From positions 11,035,378 through 11,099,377 of the forward strand of contig LR746264.1 in assembly GCA_902729315.2 (NCBI GenBank): a stretch of DNA of 64,000 nt, in the 5' to 3' direction. Made by a program: the position numbers and the translations under genes. This document shows, in pieces, positions 35,201 to 48,920 of the stretch (positions are counted from its first letter, which is position 1; the number at the start of each line of letters is the position of its first letter). This stretch comes from Spirodela intermedia. Taxonomy: Eukaryota; Streptophyta; Magnoliopsida; Alismatales; Araceae. Under the pieces are notes generated by a model that saw only the letters and a program-made list of their open reading frames with translations, made no database searches and had not been told where the DNA came from.

Positions 35201-38200
35201 CGATAATTTAACACCGAAATGATAACAATAAATTAGGATATTCTCGTTGAGGTGTTAGAAGTTGTATGCTAGGCTCAGTGCTGATGACAATATAACACGG
35301 AATGATGAATGCAGGGATTTAAGATGAACAAAAAAATTCACAGCGAATTTTGTGTTGGGTGCTGAATTGTAGCAGATCGAAGAAGCTATTTAATGTCACT
35401 GTTGTTCTGTTAGCCGACATATCAGGCTATACATTCATAGGTCTCTCAGATTATACATGTTAAATGAAATGTTCTGAATAGTTTGAGCTGTTCTCTACCT
35501 CATGATTTTCTGTTTTCACAGGCTGATAAAACTCTTCTATTGTTAATTGTTATCTTGTGCAATGAGAGTAGTATAGAATCAAAATAATATGTCATGGAAC
35601 ATACGGGCCTTCACACATGTGCCTGATTGTTAGACTGTGTTTAAGACTTCCGTTGATGAAGTTCAGCTTGTCAGTCTGAGAAATGCTCACTTAGGTTTTC
35701 ATATGAGATAAGTCAATTCGGATGTCTCTTTGAAAATTTTAAGGTTAAAGTTTACTATCTGAAATTGCTTTTGAAAATGCTATATCGGGTAATGAATGCC
35801 TATCAACACAATCCAAGTATTAAGCAACATAAGAAGGCAATATTACCATTCGGTTATAACATGTTCTGGAAATCTGATTCCAGAGTAACTAAAGTAAATC
35901 ACTCATCTGGGAATTGTTGTTATTACTAGTAAAATTTCCACAAGTTTTATTTTGTACTATGAGAGGACGGCCCTAGTCTCTTTTGATTTGCCATTCTTGT
36001 CTTGGCCTGATATATTAGTTGACATTTCAGCTAGGCATAATTCGGAAAATAGCAAGGAGAAAGAGTGATCCTCGTTTATACGCTGATGAGCTTGGCAAAG
36101 GTTTTGTTGGCGAGCTTGATTACAGATTGGAGGCTTCAAATGCCATTGAGTTCAAAGTAATTGTCAGCTTGAGTTCCGGTTTAGTATGAGATTCCAGTCA
36201 CGTTTGTATAATAATTATAATGAAGACAGTAATGTCGCCTAGTTAGCATCATAATCCATTCTCTTGACGATGCATATTAATTTCCTGCAGGAAGCTCATG
36301 CGAACTATCCATTTATCTCTGTCCCAAAGGTTTTCAGACATTTAACTGGAAAGAAAGTATTGACAATGGAATGGTTAGCTGGTGAAAACCCAAGGGACTT
36401 GCTTACCTTATCCAGGAGATCAGCAAGGGATAGTAGCAACTACATGAAGCAATCGGATGCGAGAAAGCGTGTCCTAGATTTGGTATGTCATGGTAATGAC
36501 ACGTATTGTGCTTGATTGAACTTTTATTTTTCATGATCGATTTCTTTAAACGGTTGTTTATCTCTGCAAACTTGTAAGAACTTGATCAGAATTTGACTAA
36601 CCTTTTTTTTAACACAAGGTCAACAAAGGAGTGGAAGCAACATTGGTTCAACTCCTTGATACAGGCATACTGCATGCTGATCTACATCCAGGAAATTTGC
36701 GTTATACTTCAGAGGGAAACATTGGGTATGTGATTGCGTAATTTATTTAATGGATAAAAAGTGATCCTCCCAGGATACAGCCTTGAGCCCTTGGAAATAT
36801 GAGGGGATCAATGGGCTCTTGTCATAATCTCTAAATACCGCAAAAGAAATGAAAGAAAAAGATGAGATTAATCTTGGGAGGGTGAACTTTTTACCTCCGT
36901 TTTTAATTCTTGTCTGTTCATCTACGAAACAGAGAGAGAATGAGCGGTTTTTTTGTCTTTTCCTTGCTGATGTCTGTATGGTTTATTATTAAACTCCTAA
37001 TTGTGTTTCAGAGACTCATGGCCTTTAGTTTTTTGTGTGTTTCATTAGATTTCTAGATTTTGGTTTGCTTTCTCGGATGCAGAAGAAGCACCAAGTCGCC
37101 ATGCTGGGTTCCATAGTGCATATAGTCAATGGAGACTGGGGTGCTCTCGTTCAGGATCTTACTGAAATGGATGTTGTGCCACCAAGTACTAATATCCGTC
37201 GTGTTACCATGGTATGAGTTTTTCAACTGATTTAACATAATTGTCAACTCATTCGGACCTACAATGGCATATGGAGAAGAAATAATCAAAGATGACAAAC
37301 TAATTCTATGAGCTTTATAATGTAAAAAACCATGTGAATTATGAAATGTTCCAGAATAAACTTGTTCATAAGTACAGTTACAAGAAATTAAAAAAACATC
37401 GTTATGGGGTAAATAAATACCTTTTTTTGAAACCGTGAACTTGGTGCATATGTGCCTCGTGTAATTCATGAAATCTAGGATTTATAATGGCTGTGGTTTT
37501 CTTGTGATCTGTGCACATAACTCTTCACTTCATCATGACTCTAGTTGTACCCCACTGAAATGAATATTGAACCCCTGTTGTTGGAACCAAAGAATTTTAT
37601 TTTGATGATGACGAGGTACTGTATATATGCTATTTTCTGTTTGACCCTCGTATGTGTACATTGATAGGTTGCAGAGTGTCACCACATATTTTTGGTTACT
37701 ACTGTTTGTGCTTTTCATCATCCGAAGTTAGGAATATTGTCTCCTGAGTACACAAAAGCATCTTTATTTTTCCAAATTTCAGTGAAAATATTTTTATTTT
37801 TATTTTAATGAGTTATCGACAGAATCTACATCCAGGAAATATTGTTTCTTTTTCATTCATTGTCCAATTGAAATAATGTTGCAGGATTTGGAAGAGGCAT
37901 TGGGTGGGGTTGCTCTCAAAGAGGGAATCCCTGACGTAAAGTTTAGTAAGGTCATGGTTGCTCATCATTTTTCCCATATTTTTCTGGGCAAAGACTGATC
38001 CCTAATGCTTCACGTGTCCCGTGTAATAGTCTGAGGATTAAAAATTATCTCGACTAGTTTGGTGAACAAAATCCTGAGGTTTCAAGTCTGCCGGTTTCCT
38101 CCTGCAGAAATCGCGGAAATTTAGGCAGTTATTTACTAGTCAGATGATTTTAGTTTATCTTAATTTATTAAATTCGTATGCACCCTAAGGAATGAATTTT

Positions 38201-41200
38201 TAAATTTCATTATGTGATATGCAGGGGCGAGAATAAATTTCATTATATGAAGAGGAAAGTCTTGCAATGCAGGCAACTGTTCAAGGTTTAAAAAACTTGC
38301 CCATGATATATAATTTGATTTACTGAATAATCTAATGAGATAAAACGTTCACATTTGATGCAATAAATCTCTGAAAGACCGAAAATATTATGGGCGCGCT
38401 GTGCTATTTAAGTTTCGAAGAAGAAACTACAGGTTGCTCAAAATTGTCATGACAGTGCCTGTGTCAAGGATCTATTCTTTACACAGAAAGTAGCACCATG
38501 TTGCACACAAAGGGACGTATGTATCATGCATACAGTGGTGCACTCTGGGTCCTGCTTTATCTGATTAGAACAAAACCACATGGGATTTTTTCTTTCAAAA
38601 AAGACTAGGAATATGACAATGATTTATGTACAAATTACAGAACTGTATATTTTATTTTCTATTCATAGTTGTGCAAATATTTCTTAAATCAGTGACTGAG
38701 GGTAACCATATGGAAATTTTCTATTCGTATCATTACAGAAACATATTGAACCATAGTGATGTTAACCGTATAGTAGAAGAGTTAATTATGAACAATACTT
38801 ATATTTATCCCTATTAGTCTTAAATAATTGAGTAGAGCAAATCTAGGTTCCAAGCATTATTTCCATGATTTTATTCTGAGCACTGACAAATAAGGTTTTG
38901 TGAATGTTCATTTTGTTTTCCAATCTGGCTGTGACTGGAAATTGTAGAGTTGATTAGTTTTCTTAAATTGTCGGTTTTAGTTATGGTTTCTATCCTAGGT
39001 TCTAAATTGAGGCATGCCTCTTGATACAATGTTTTCAGGTTCTGGGTAAAATCTGGTCAATAGCATTCCAGTATCATTTCAGTATGCCACCGTATTATGT
39101 ACTGGTCTTGCGCTCTCTTGCATCCTTTGAAGGTTAGTTTGTCCCTAGCACTGTGGTATCTGATGGCTTTGTTCTTTGTATAGCCATCGATTATGAAAAG
39201 TACACAATGGCTGTAATAAACGAGTGGCTAAAGAAAAGGATGGAATTTCAAATCATATGTCAATTAGCTTCGCTTTTGAGAGAAAGAACTGAACGCTTGT
39301 ACTCTCGCCTGGACATGTAAACCATAGTCTACCTGAAAATGATTAGTTAATTACGACCCATATATATCTTTGCCATAGTATTTACGTGTATCTCGAGCTA
39401 TTTTTTTGGCTCATTCCTGTGCTTTAGTGGTTCTATTAACTTTCGTAGATTTAAACTCCACGTTACCATCTATGTTGATTATTTTTATTTATCCAGGTCT
39501 GGCCGTCGCTTCTGACCAGGATTTTAAGTCCTTTCGGGCTGCATATCCTTACGTTGTTCAGAAACTACTTTACAATAATTCGGCTGCAACCAGGAGAATA
39601 TTATATTCGGTATTGAAATCTTTCTCTGACCTGTTGAGTTTAACGTACACGTACATATTTGGGTCTTCCCAGTGAATAAATATTTTTGCACGTCTTTAAA
39701 TTTCTCTGCCTACACATAATTCAAGTGTAACTTCTATTTTTAGGTTAATGCTATTGTCATCATGGCTTTTTAGTTTTCTCATGGTTTAAAAGATACATGC
39801 ATTTTTGTTTCGACAAAAAATGTTTATTTTTTTCATATATGTTTGTTGATGAGACCTTTATTTCTTTTAGATGCTCAAAGACTAATACTTTTCCTTTCTT
39901 TAACCCAATCATTGCATGACTGTTGGACGGCCAAATATGCTGCCTAGAAAAGAGGCATTTCAGCCCACATTATGGTTAATCAAAGAGGGAGAGGAAAATT
40001 AAAAAACATTGTTGAAAATAGAGGCGATGCATACAAAAGAAATTAACATCCAAAAACATGTTAACCAACTAAAGTATGCATATATATCAGTTTTCCTTTT
40101 GGCACTCCCAGTTTTATGACGTTTCTCAATAACTGCATTTTAGATCGTCTGGATATATATACTACTATTTCATGTTCTACCAAATTAGCCTTCTATACAT
40201 TTTGTTAGCATCAAAACGATGTAGGTTCCAAAGCCAGAGGAACATCCAAAAAGGGTGAGAACGAAAAATGGGGAGAAATATCCAGAAGAACTAAAGAAAT
40301 GGGGAAGAAATGTGAAACGGGGAGAAGTGCAAGAGGCATAAAATAATTTTACCTTGTTTTTGAATGATGTCATGTTTTCCCTTCCCTGTTGTGCATCATT
40401 CGTCTTCTTCCCTTTTTTGTATCAACATCCATCAAAGCCATATCTGGAAAACAAACAATGATCCAAAACATGCCTATCGGCCAAAAGGTACCCTTTATTT
40501 TTTCCCATCCGCTCCAGGGAGTAATGTTTAAAAAGTTCTGTCAAACCACGAATCATTCCAAGCTGATGCCACAAATTTTAGACGTGCATTGTAAGACATA
40601 ATGCCTCGTATGATACATATGGATGATTTACTGCTTAGTTTTATTGGTTTTTTTCTTTTCACTCTGTCAGATCTTGTCAGTGAATGATATGGGTGACTAT
40701 TATTAACTTTGAACACATACAAAAAATATCCTAGTGGGTTACTAGTGCGGAAGAGGATGAGGGATACTCTTGAGTAGAAGCTTTTTTGGGCTTAGAAATG
40801 TTCAAACCCATTCCAGACTTGTGTATAAAGCCAAATTAATTTAGAGGACGTCCAAGTGCAAATCTATATTAACATGTGCCAGGCTTGAGCAAGATGAGTT
40901 TCTGGCCTAGTTGTCTACATGACATGCTGCATTTCTGTTGCTGGTTTCACTGAACATTGTGGAATTTACTTTATTACTCTAGTGATTTTTTCCCCTTTGG
41001 TTTTAATGTTGCAGGTAATTTTCAATAAGAGGCGGGAATTTCAGTGGCAGAAGATCTCGTTGTTCCTAAAAATGGGTTCATCAAGGTGATGTTTTTGTAG
41101 CTACTATTTTTTTGAGTAGGGTTCACTTTTGCAGATTTTCTAAATGTTCTGTGGCGTCCTATTTATCGATCTATACTTTTACCAATCCCCTGTTAACCAA

Positions 41201-42845
41201 ACTCCAGTGAGTTTCCTTTTTCTTCAGTGTGCCAGCCTAATAAAAAAGTTTCTGGTTTAAAATCTTTAATTGTTTCCTGTTGGGAACCTTCAAGTTATTT
41301 TGGTTATTATAGTCTTTAAGGTCTACCCACTGATGTGGTTATCCTGAAATTTGGACATGAACATTATATTAGTCTGAACAGAATTTTCTGAGGCTGTGAG
41401 CACGATTTCTACCTTCCAAAATGGATTCCAGTTAGTAGATGAAGAATTAGATTATATCGTGGGCTGATATGTTGCATTCTTACAGAAACCGTTGTATCCA
41501 TGGTTTGACAGGTCTTTGGGCATTTTCCTATGACGGCATCTATAAGTTGGCTCAAAGTGTAAATTGTTTGGATTGCTTAACATTCTGCTGAGGGATATTG
41601 TCATGAGGGTTCGTGGGTGTGTCTGGGCCCACGACGTGACATGCCTGTGGTGACCCATGAGTGCTCTTGTGTGTGCCTTCACAGCCTCGTGCTGCCTAAA
41701 ACCTTGTTCCTCCATTATAGTGTTTATAATGTTGATCTGTGATATCACTTGGTATAATGTTTATATATGATATGTGGCTCCAGTGTCTTTTCTATGCCGA
41801 CTTTTCTAGAAATTGTATAAACTTATTTAAACCTCTAATCCTTGTCAATCGGATTGGAGGTAAAATGTAGACATGGATGTGACTGAACCGTGTCCATGGA
41901 AATTAATTGGCATTGAAGAGGTTTGACTTTGACTTATTTTATTATTTGATTGGATAGAAGCTCCATTATAAGCTTTACTTTATAATTTATTCCTCTATGC
42001 AGACATTCTTCGCCAGTGACCTGTGGTCTGTCTTCTTGGAGATTAGTTATACTTTGTTAAACATATTAGTTCAGTTTCATTGAAAGCTAACGTTTTAAAA
42101 TTTTTATGTGGATGTAGGAAAATCAGAGGTGGGGGCATCAAAATTGGCACAGGGCCAAATAGCATTCATCATCGGGATGCCATATTTGATGTTGCGGAGT
42201 TAATATTGAAGCTTTTACCATCTAAGGATGGTGTCGTTCTTAGAAGGATACTGATGGATGGGGTATGTCCGGTAGACTTTGTGGCTTTTTCATTGTCCGT
42301 CATTTAATCTGATCAACTATATGCTGCATCACATAAGAGTAAACATATTGCATTTCCACTGTCCATCCCTCTTTACACTGTTTAGGATACACCCTCATTA
42401 GCTGTGATGGAATGATGAACAGGATGCATCCTCATTAGCAAGAGCGATGGTTTCTGATAAAGCCGCCTTTGTGAGACAGCATGTGGGCAGGGCTTTGGCA
42501 GATGTGATCTACCTATGGATGACCGGTGTCATGACAAGACGAGGGGTACTGACCGAGTACAAAGGCAACCTGCTGATTGAAACACATGATACTTTCTCAG
42601 GGTCATTTTCTCCTCTCCTCATAGCTACAATGAGAGACCGGCGTGTCAAAGTGATAGTGTATAGGGTGGTCAACATCATAAGGCACAATCCGATGTTGCT
42701 GCTCCGAGTTTGCTGGACTGCCATTGTGGTTTGCTTGTCCTCATCAGCTCTTGCCTTGCACCGGCTGCTTGTCAGGTTCTTAGAAAAGTATGTGACATCC
42801 TCTCTGCCATTTCCCCACAGGTTGTTTGCTGCTGTCACTGTGTGA
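29271..42845 (+). CDS. Plastid-type ABC1 kinase (ABC1K family), 16 exons, 829 aa
   Basis: Exons: 29271-29619, 32573-32748, 33683-33845, 33994-34046, 34414-34557, 34736-34840, 36031-36156, 36291-36482, 36619-36725, 37049-37211, 37885-37950, 39039-39132, 39497-39609, 41015-41085, 42118-42262, 42423-42845. All phases join (2490 nt with stop). The first 35 residues are rich in Ala, Ser and Leu without acids, as in a chloroplast transit peptide. The ABC1 core follows: KVGQ (229-232), AAASFGQVYRG (loop at 289-295), VAIK lysine K310, EWLAGENP, HADLHPGN with D457 and N462, and FLDFG with D475. The C-terminal third has a hydrophobic segment (near MLLLRVCWTAIVVCL). The layout suits the large plastid ABC1K proteins related to Arabidopsis ATH8, which associate with plastoglobules or thylakoids and influence prenylquinone metabolism. 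The exact orthologue is not assigned. Confidence 0.93.
29620..32572 (+). other. Intron 1 of the plastid ABC1K gene
   Basis: This 2.95-kb intron splits a glycine codon in PSYPG-LSGMD. Its first 450 bases keep an almost open frame (29675-30076, one TAG), treated under findings. The rest is AT-rich with no recognised gene or element. Confidence 0.65.
34841..36030 (+). other. Intron 6 of the plastid ABC1K gene
   Basis: A 1.19-kb AT-rich phase-0 intron. No gene or structured repeat is seen. Confidence 0.7.
37951..39038 (+). other. Intron 11 of the plastid ABC1K gene
   Basis: A 1.09-kb AT-rich phase-0 intron with no recognised content. Confidence 0.7.
39610..41014 (+). other. Intron 13 of the plastid ABC1K gene
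   Basis: A 1.4-kb AT-rich phase-0 intron with short chance frames only. The next intron (41086-42117) is also about 1 kb and featureless. Confidence 0.7.
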
Positions 42846-44090
42846 GCAGTGTCCTCTTTTTGGAACTCGACCTTTGCTGTGGCTGGTTGTGGCTGCTGAC
42901 ATTTATGTTGCGCTAATAGTTTGTGGCTGGCCACGGGTGCTGCATGATCTGAGCCATTACTTTAGTTCATTAAGCTCGTTTCTCACAGTAGAGTGTACAA
43001 GGATGGTCACTTATCGAGCTGAAAGAGACAAATTATTCACTATTACGTCAATTATCGTTGCGCTGTGTATAAATCCCCTTATGTCAAACTTGCAGGGTCA
43101 GGTGGATGGATGCATCTGGATGCCTTATGCCAATAATTGTAAAATATCTCTATCAATTTCAGATGTTTATCTCATGGATTATTTGGGTTTTCGGGAATCC
43201 AATTGAAACCATATGAACTGAACACGAGAAAGATCGTGTCTCCTTATCGCCAGTATGTGCAATAACGGACTCATTTTGATCATCTACAGCTCAGATCGTT
43301 CTGTAGTGTACTATCTTAACCTTTTAAGATACCTTCCCGAAAGTAAGAAGGCTGCTCTAAATGTGCTGGGACATATCAATAAGAAGGCTTCTCTACACGA
43401 AGCTAGCATGGAATTTACGTGCTATGTGAGGGAATGCACCTGTCCCTTCTGCTAGTAGCACACATGACATGTATGAGCACTGCCAATGCTCTCTGTGCAC
43501 ATGTGCTTTTATTTACCCCATTCCGCACCTCTTTGTGTGGTGCATGGGGTTGACCATAGCCATCACCAGACTGAGGTTGACATGTGCATTTGGATTCACT
43601 AGAGTTTGAGCTCTGGTCATTGTGTATGGTAGCATCATGTTTAGAGGCATTTCTACCCTTATGTTTAGAGGCTAGCTCAAGTGTCCCATTTTTTCACCAT
43701 GCATTGCATTCTAAGGGATGGGTATTCCTTCAGCACTCTCTAGCTAGGTGCAATTTACCTAAGTGATCACTATTGGTCGTCCTCCATGGCACACAATTAG
43801 CCTAACTCAATGAGGTTCACAAGAAGGGGTAAACACTTTGTAGAAAAATAATAACAAAAAAGGAGATATGACTTGACATTGCTTGACTGAGGTACGCCCC
43901 TCTTAAAGGGCATGGAGGTCCCTCAAGGAGTCAAGGTCCTTAGCCCCTACTATTATCTCCTACTTGGTTGACAATAACACATTGGTGCTTACTTTGATGC
44001 TCTACACCAATCCAGCGGATGTCAAGTTGTTATGCCTTGAGGTTCTTGTTGAATCAGTTGATACTTATAGATCTCTTGCCCTTTGTTAAA
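42846..44090. other. ABC1K 3' flank and start of the repeat-rich region
   Basis: The ABC1K 3' UTR probably occupies the first 300-500 bases. Beyond about 43.5 kb no host gene is visible for the remainder of the window. Confidence 0.55.
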
Positions 44091-44229
44091 GCTAGAATTT
44101 TGTCTTTTAATTAGTTATATTATTTTATTTTTTTAACTTTCAGAATAAATATAGGAATATATTATTAATTTTAAAAGTCTGAAGTTAAAATACTTACTAT
44201 AATTTTTTATTTTTTTAAATAATAATAAT

Positions 44230-44690
44230 AATAAAAATAAATACCACATGTTGGCAAGCCAACACTAGATGGTTGACCTGGAGGGGTATTGCAATTGTTG
44301 AGCAGGTAGACTCAGATTGGGGGAGCCACAAGCTAGGCTCGAGTGGTGAAGGAGGACTCGCTTCGCACACGTGTGCGTTACTCCCCTACCATGTCCTAGT
44401 GGCCAATTGATCATGGAGCAAAGAACATCATACACATCTGTGAGTGCGAGGGCAAACCATCTTTTTATCTTCTTCTAAGATGGTCTTGGACATTATTTTT
44501 TTTTGGGAGAAAGAATCTCTATTGAGAGAATGTAACATTGATTTATATTCAGCTTAGTTGTTGAAATATTTTCGATGTGGGACTAAAGTTTCTCATGTGT
44601 TTCAAGATAGTTGTCTGGAGCATAGTGTCATCTAGTGGTGTTCAGTGAGCCATGTCATCAGATAAACCAGATCTCATGGTGGACAAGTCA
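44230..44690 (+). repeat. Diverged member of the 60-kb LTR-like repeat family
   Basis: The stretch resembles the tandem units at 60.4-60.65 and 61.55-61.82 kb. Shared landmarks in order are GGGAGCCACAAGCTAGGCTC, a CACGTGTGCGTTACTCCCCT-like segment, CTAGTGGCCAATTGATCATG with GAGCAAAGAAC, a TACACA motif, and GATGTGGGACTAAAG. The copy is more decayed than those on the right. Boundaries are approximate. Confidence 0.6.
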
Positions 44691-47600
44691 CCACGATACT
44701 AAATACGTAAAGTATATATTAGCAGTTTGCAAATCTAACGTTGCTCAATATGAACGTGGCCGTAAATGATGATCTAACAATTAAAGAGGTGGCACAATAC
44801 CAAGGACTTAAGTTTTTGGTCAGCAACGGTTCATGGCAAATTGATCCTACGTCACTTAGTGTGTCATGTGACCAAGCACATTTGATTCAATGGCTTGCAA
44901 AGTGCCATGACATTGAGAAGTAAAGTTTTCGCAGGTATCACTATTATGGATATAAAGATAACAATCAATTATTACGTGATAAAATAGATACTATTGATTA
45001 TCTTTAAAATTTTGATGACAGCCGTGAATACAAAATCCTTCCTTCCTCCCTTGACTACACTCATGGCCTTTGGTAAGTGGTCAGCTCTTTCCTTCTCCCC
45101 TTAGATGGTGGTGGCAATGTGGTCGACCTTCCTTTTACCGGATCTCTCCAACAAGTAGTGCAATACTTTTGGACGATATTTCTGTGACCTTTGACATGGT
45201 ATGACATGTCTAGATGAAACTAAGCTGCCACACCAATGTCTCCAATTACCTAGGAGACATACTAAATTTGGGCAGCATTTTATTTTATACTTTTGTCGTT
45301 TATTTACATAATTTTAATATTTATTTATATTTTACGACAAGTTATTTTTATTTCATGCCTGTTTGCTTGAAATGAGTAGAACTAATTCAAAACTTCATGA
45401 ATGTTTTTTGTTCTTCTTTTGAATCCTCCGAAACTTGTCTAAGATCAAGTTAAGATCATGTTCAACTTACTTTTTATTGATTTACATAATTAAATATTGA
45501 TGTATTTGTGTTCTTGGTGTTCTATGAATAACAAGTATTTTTCTATTTTCAAACATGAAAATAGCGAGATTAAAAGGTGATTAATGAATGTTGAATTATT
45601 AAAAGAAGGTGGAGACATTCATGGCTGACCTCATGTCATATGTGTGAATTATTGAGCACACATTCACCCGAGAATAGTAGTCACTGAAAAAACAAGTTGA
45701 CCATATTTTTCTCTTCTTTATTATCATCTTATTTCTCTCTCTCCCTCTCTTGTGAGACCTCTTCTTCTCTCTCTATCTCTTGTGAGATCTCTCTCTCACT
45801 CTCGATCTTTTTCTCTTTCTCTCTATCTCTCTCTTCTCTCTCTCTTCTCTCTTTCTTTTCCTCCTTCCTTTATCTACTACCCTTTCTTTATTCTTCTCAT
45901 CTCACCCTTTATTTTATTATTAGAGTTAAATATTGATAAAATATTAAAAATCACTCTAAATATAATCTAAATTAATTTTTCACAATAGATTAATCAATCT
46001 TTTTGTGTTTGACCTGAGACTTACTAATATTTTATTAAATCTTAGTTAGAAATATTATTAGATAATATGTATTTAAACACAACGACAAGTGCACATCACC
46101 CTTCTTTCCATATGTCTTGATTCAAGTTGTTGTGTATGCCATGCCCACTATACTAGCATCATTGATGTTGTACGACAACATGGGTGTAGGTTCATCATAA
46201 TTAGCCATTTGAGTTCTTGAGATGAGGTAGCTGTTGGTACATGCTTCTTAAAAGGTGTGAATGGGTGCAACCATAGGAGTGAGCACCAATGTTGGTCATA
46301 TTATTAGAGATAAATAGCTAATGGCAAGACTTGTTGCTAAAGTAACAGCATTGTGTTTGAGGGCATTTGCCCCTCATGCCACAAAAATGGACTGCTCAAA
46401 TGACTCTTTTGTTTTTGGCTGTGCAGCTATCAATATGCTGCATAGGTATTGTTAGCACGCTTCATGAGTATCTTTTTGTCTTGAAACACGCACCAAGGAA
46501 TTTGACATATATGTTATATAGGTGTACAAACTCGTGAGGTACCCAAAAACTAATTGTTGGGATTCCTCTCACTAGGTTTTACTGCAAAATAACCAAGATC
46601 TTTGTTAAGGAGGCCATATTGTATGCTAAGTAAGGTAAAATGATTATAAATGTTGTATTAACCAATATTACATGTAATAAAATTGACTAAAAAAATGTTA
46701 AAACAAGACTCTATGATTAATTTTTGTCTACATTGTCATATTATTTTGGAGAAATTTCTGCTTGATCTTCTAATTTATATTCCAACATGATTGTCTTAGG
46801 TCGATAACCTTGAAAGGTTTTGTTTTACGACTTAAGAATGTGTTATTAAAGTGACAATTTAATAGAACCACGAGTATGTTATTTTGTGTTATTTTTGTGA
46901 AATTTAGTTATAATCAATGATGGCACCAATTATAGAAGGCCACTTCATCCAAGGTATAGTTTATGAGCTACATTAGTAGACATGCAAATACATACAAACT
47001 TGCTGGATGTCACATTTGCTTTCTATTTTTGATGACCATAAAAATTAGCAGTAACAAGTAGGAGTTAAGAGGAGGAGAAGGGGGTATTTCTACTCAGCAA
47101 ACCAGTATGTTGTTCGAATAATTGTTGGTATGTAGCCTCAATCAACAAAACAATGCTTGTTAGAGGACATGCTACCTAGTTGATCATGCTAGTAGTTATA
47201 TGCTTGCCTCAAAGATTAAACTGATCACGAACAAGTGCATGTGCGGTGACTCCCACACATGCAATGTGCATGTGGCCACTTTCGCATGACTCTTGATAAT
47301 AGAGATCTCGACTCTTGCATCAATGAAGAATGCATCAAAATGCAATTTATGGTGTGAATTTCAAAATCCCACAAACCATCAATTATTTAGAAAACATTTA
47401 GAAGATTTAGAAAATTTAAGTGCAAAGATAGTGATTTTATTTTATTTTACTTTAATAAGTAGTTTATAACAAAAAATGTTACCAAAATTAATATCATCCT
47501 TGTGGACTATCTAATTCACCAAAATTTATTTTAAATATTATTTTAAATTTAATTTGTAAATATTTTAAGTTTGATCATTTTGTTTACAATGACTAACTTA

Positions 47601-47999
47601 ATAGAGATATAGGTACGTGTTTCCTTTGTTTTTGTTTTCAAGTTTATCAAAAGCCACAACTATGACATCATCATGGTGCTCATCCCATACCACTGATGTA
47701 GAATGCACTTTGCCTATCAGCACAAGACGAACAACAGGGCACATCGTAATCCACTCGGGTACACTACTTGTAATCATTACTCTCCTCATAATCACCTCAC
47801 ATCTACTATCTCTCACCCTCAAGTAGTGAGGACACAGAACTATCAGCATATGTTGGCATCTGCCCACTTTTGAACTATAGATTTATAGCACATCAAACCT
47901 ACCAAACTAGTTGTGAATCGCCAACCTAGCACCTCTCTCAAGATCTCATTAGTACCATCAGCCCGCTTGAACCCATGCGAAGGTAAAGATCTATATCCA
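44691..47999. other. AT-rich intergenic stretch without recognised genes
   Basis: About 3.3 kb of AT-rich sequence. A TC-rich low-complexity tract lies at about 45715-45870. Short frames on both strands carry no recognisable domain. Old transposon debris is likely but not provable by eye. Confidence 0.5.
45715..45870. repeat. TC-rich low-complexity tract
   Basis: An imperfect TCTC/TTC-rich stretch, including two copies of CTCTTGTGAGACCTCTTCTT-like sequence about 50 bases apart. Confidence 0.8.
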
Positions 48000-48011
48000 T
48001 AGGATTGACCG

Positions 48012-48040
48012 TCTCTCCTCTCTCTCTCTCTCTCTCTCTC
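48012..48040. repeat. (CT)n microsatellite
   Basis: A CT run of about 28 bases, followed within 40 bases by an A-rich AAAAG tract (48079-48118). Confidence 0.9.
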
Positions 48041-48118
48041 GATTCTCTATTTCTTTCTCCCTCCCTTTCTCCCTCTTCAAAAAAAAAAGAAAAAGAAAAA
48101 GAAAAGAAAAGAAAAAGA

Positions 48119-48340
48119 GGCAGCCTACTTATTTTCTCGAAATCACTAGCCCATCATAGACAATTAGTGGAGGGTGAGGGAAAGGGTCCTCAAAAAAAAA
48201 AAAAAAAAAAAGAGCGGGCAACCTACTTTCCTTCCCCTAATCACTAGCCTAATACTCCAAAGGGAATTACCCTTGTACACCAAATAATGGGCATTAGTGG
48301 AGGCTAAAAGAAAAGGCCCTCAAAAAAAAAAAAAAAAGAG
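48119..48340 (+). repeat. Two-copy tandem repeat with internal poly(A)
   Basis: A unit containing GGCAGCCTACTTATTTTCTC, AATCACTAGCC, ATTAGTGGAGG and TCCTCAAAA with a poly-A run (to about 48212) is followed by a second version (GGCAACCTACTTTCCTTCCC, AATCACTAGCC, ATTAGTGGAGG, CCCTCAAAA and poly-A to about 48337). The two differ by indels. Each copy ending in poly-A suggests serial retroposition or slippage-driven duplication. Confidence 0.7.
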
Positions 48341-48484
48341 AGAGAGAAAGAAGAGAGAGAGAATAAGAGAAAATAAAAGAGTTAGAAAAAGAAACCAAGT
48401 CATTCCTCGTGGGGTGAAAGGTTCCTTACCTACTTAGAGGAAGTACGACAATTGATTGTACTAACAAGATCTTGGCCAGAGGGA

Positions 48485-48920
48485 TTAGGCGCATGCAACA
48501 CTAGGAAGGCAAGTTCATATTTGGGCTTATTGTCATGCTCTAGCATAGTTCTATCCTCCTCACTACCCTAACCACTCTTTTCTCACCACTTTATATCAAT
48601 TTATTTATTTCTTAGAACCACTTACTGCAGCAAACTCTTGTCTTATAGGAACACCTCATGGCGCACAACATGGAGGTCTACATGTCATACTACTATTGAG
48701 TAGAAGTTCTAGCCCAATGCAAATCAACTGCCTTCTTCAAATATGATGAGCGCACTGGAGTCTATCTCCAGTATTATCACATCCTCTCTTCAAAAGAGGT
48801 CTTTAATCCTCCATGCCAAAATTCTTCAAAATGAGATCCCACTTATGTAACCTCAGAAAGAGGTCAAACTTCTAGCACTCAATCAAATTTCTTCATTTCA
48901 AAAAAAAAAAAAAAAAAAAC
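48485..48920 (+). mobile_element. Poly(A)-ended retroposon-like element, plus-strand copy
   Basis: About 430 bases from GCATGCAACACTAGGAAGGC to a 20-base poly-A run at 48901-48920. The reverse complement of 58790-59225 matches it through landmarks in the same order: ACACTAGGAAG, TCATATTTGGGCTTATTG, GGAACACCTCATGGCGCACA with ACATGGAGGT, and GAGATCCCAC with TATGTAACCTCA. There is no coding capacity. It is either a SINE-like unit or the 3' end of a LINE; there is no clear pol III box. Confidence 0.75.

Noticed and set aside
42509-42934. 141-codon minus-strand frame
   Set aside because: Antisense of the last ABC1K exon.
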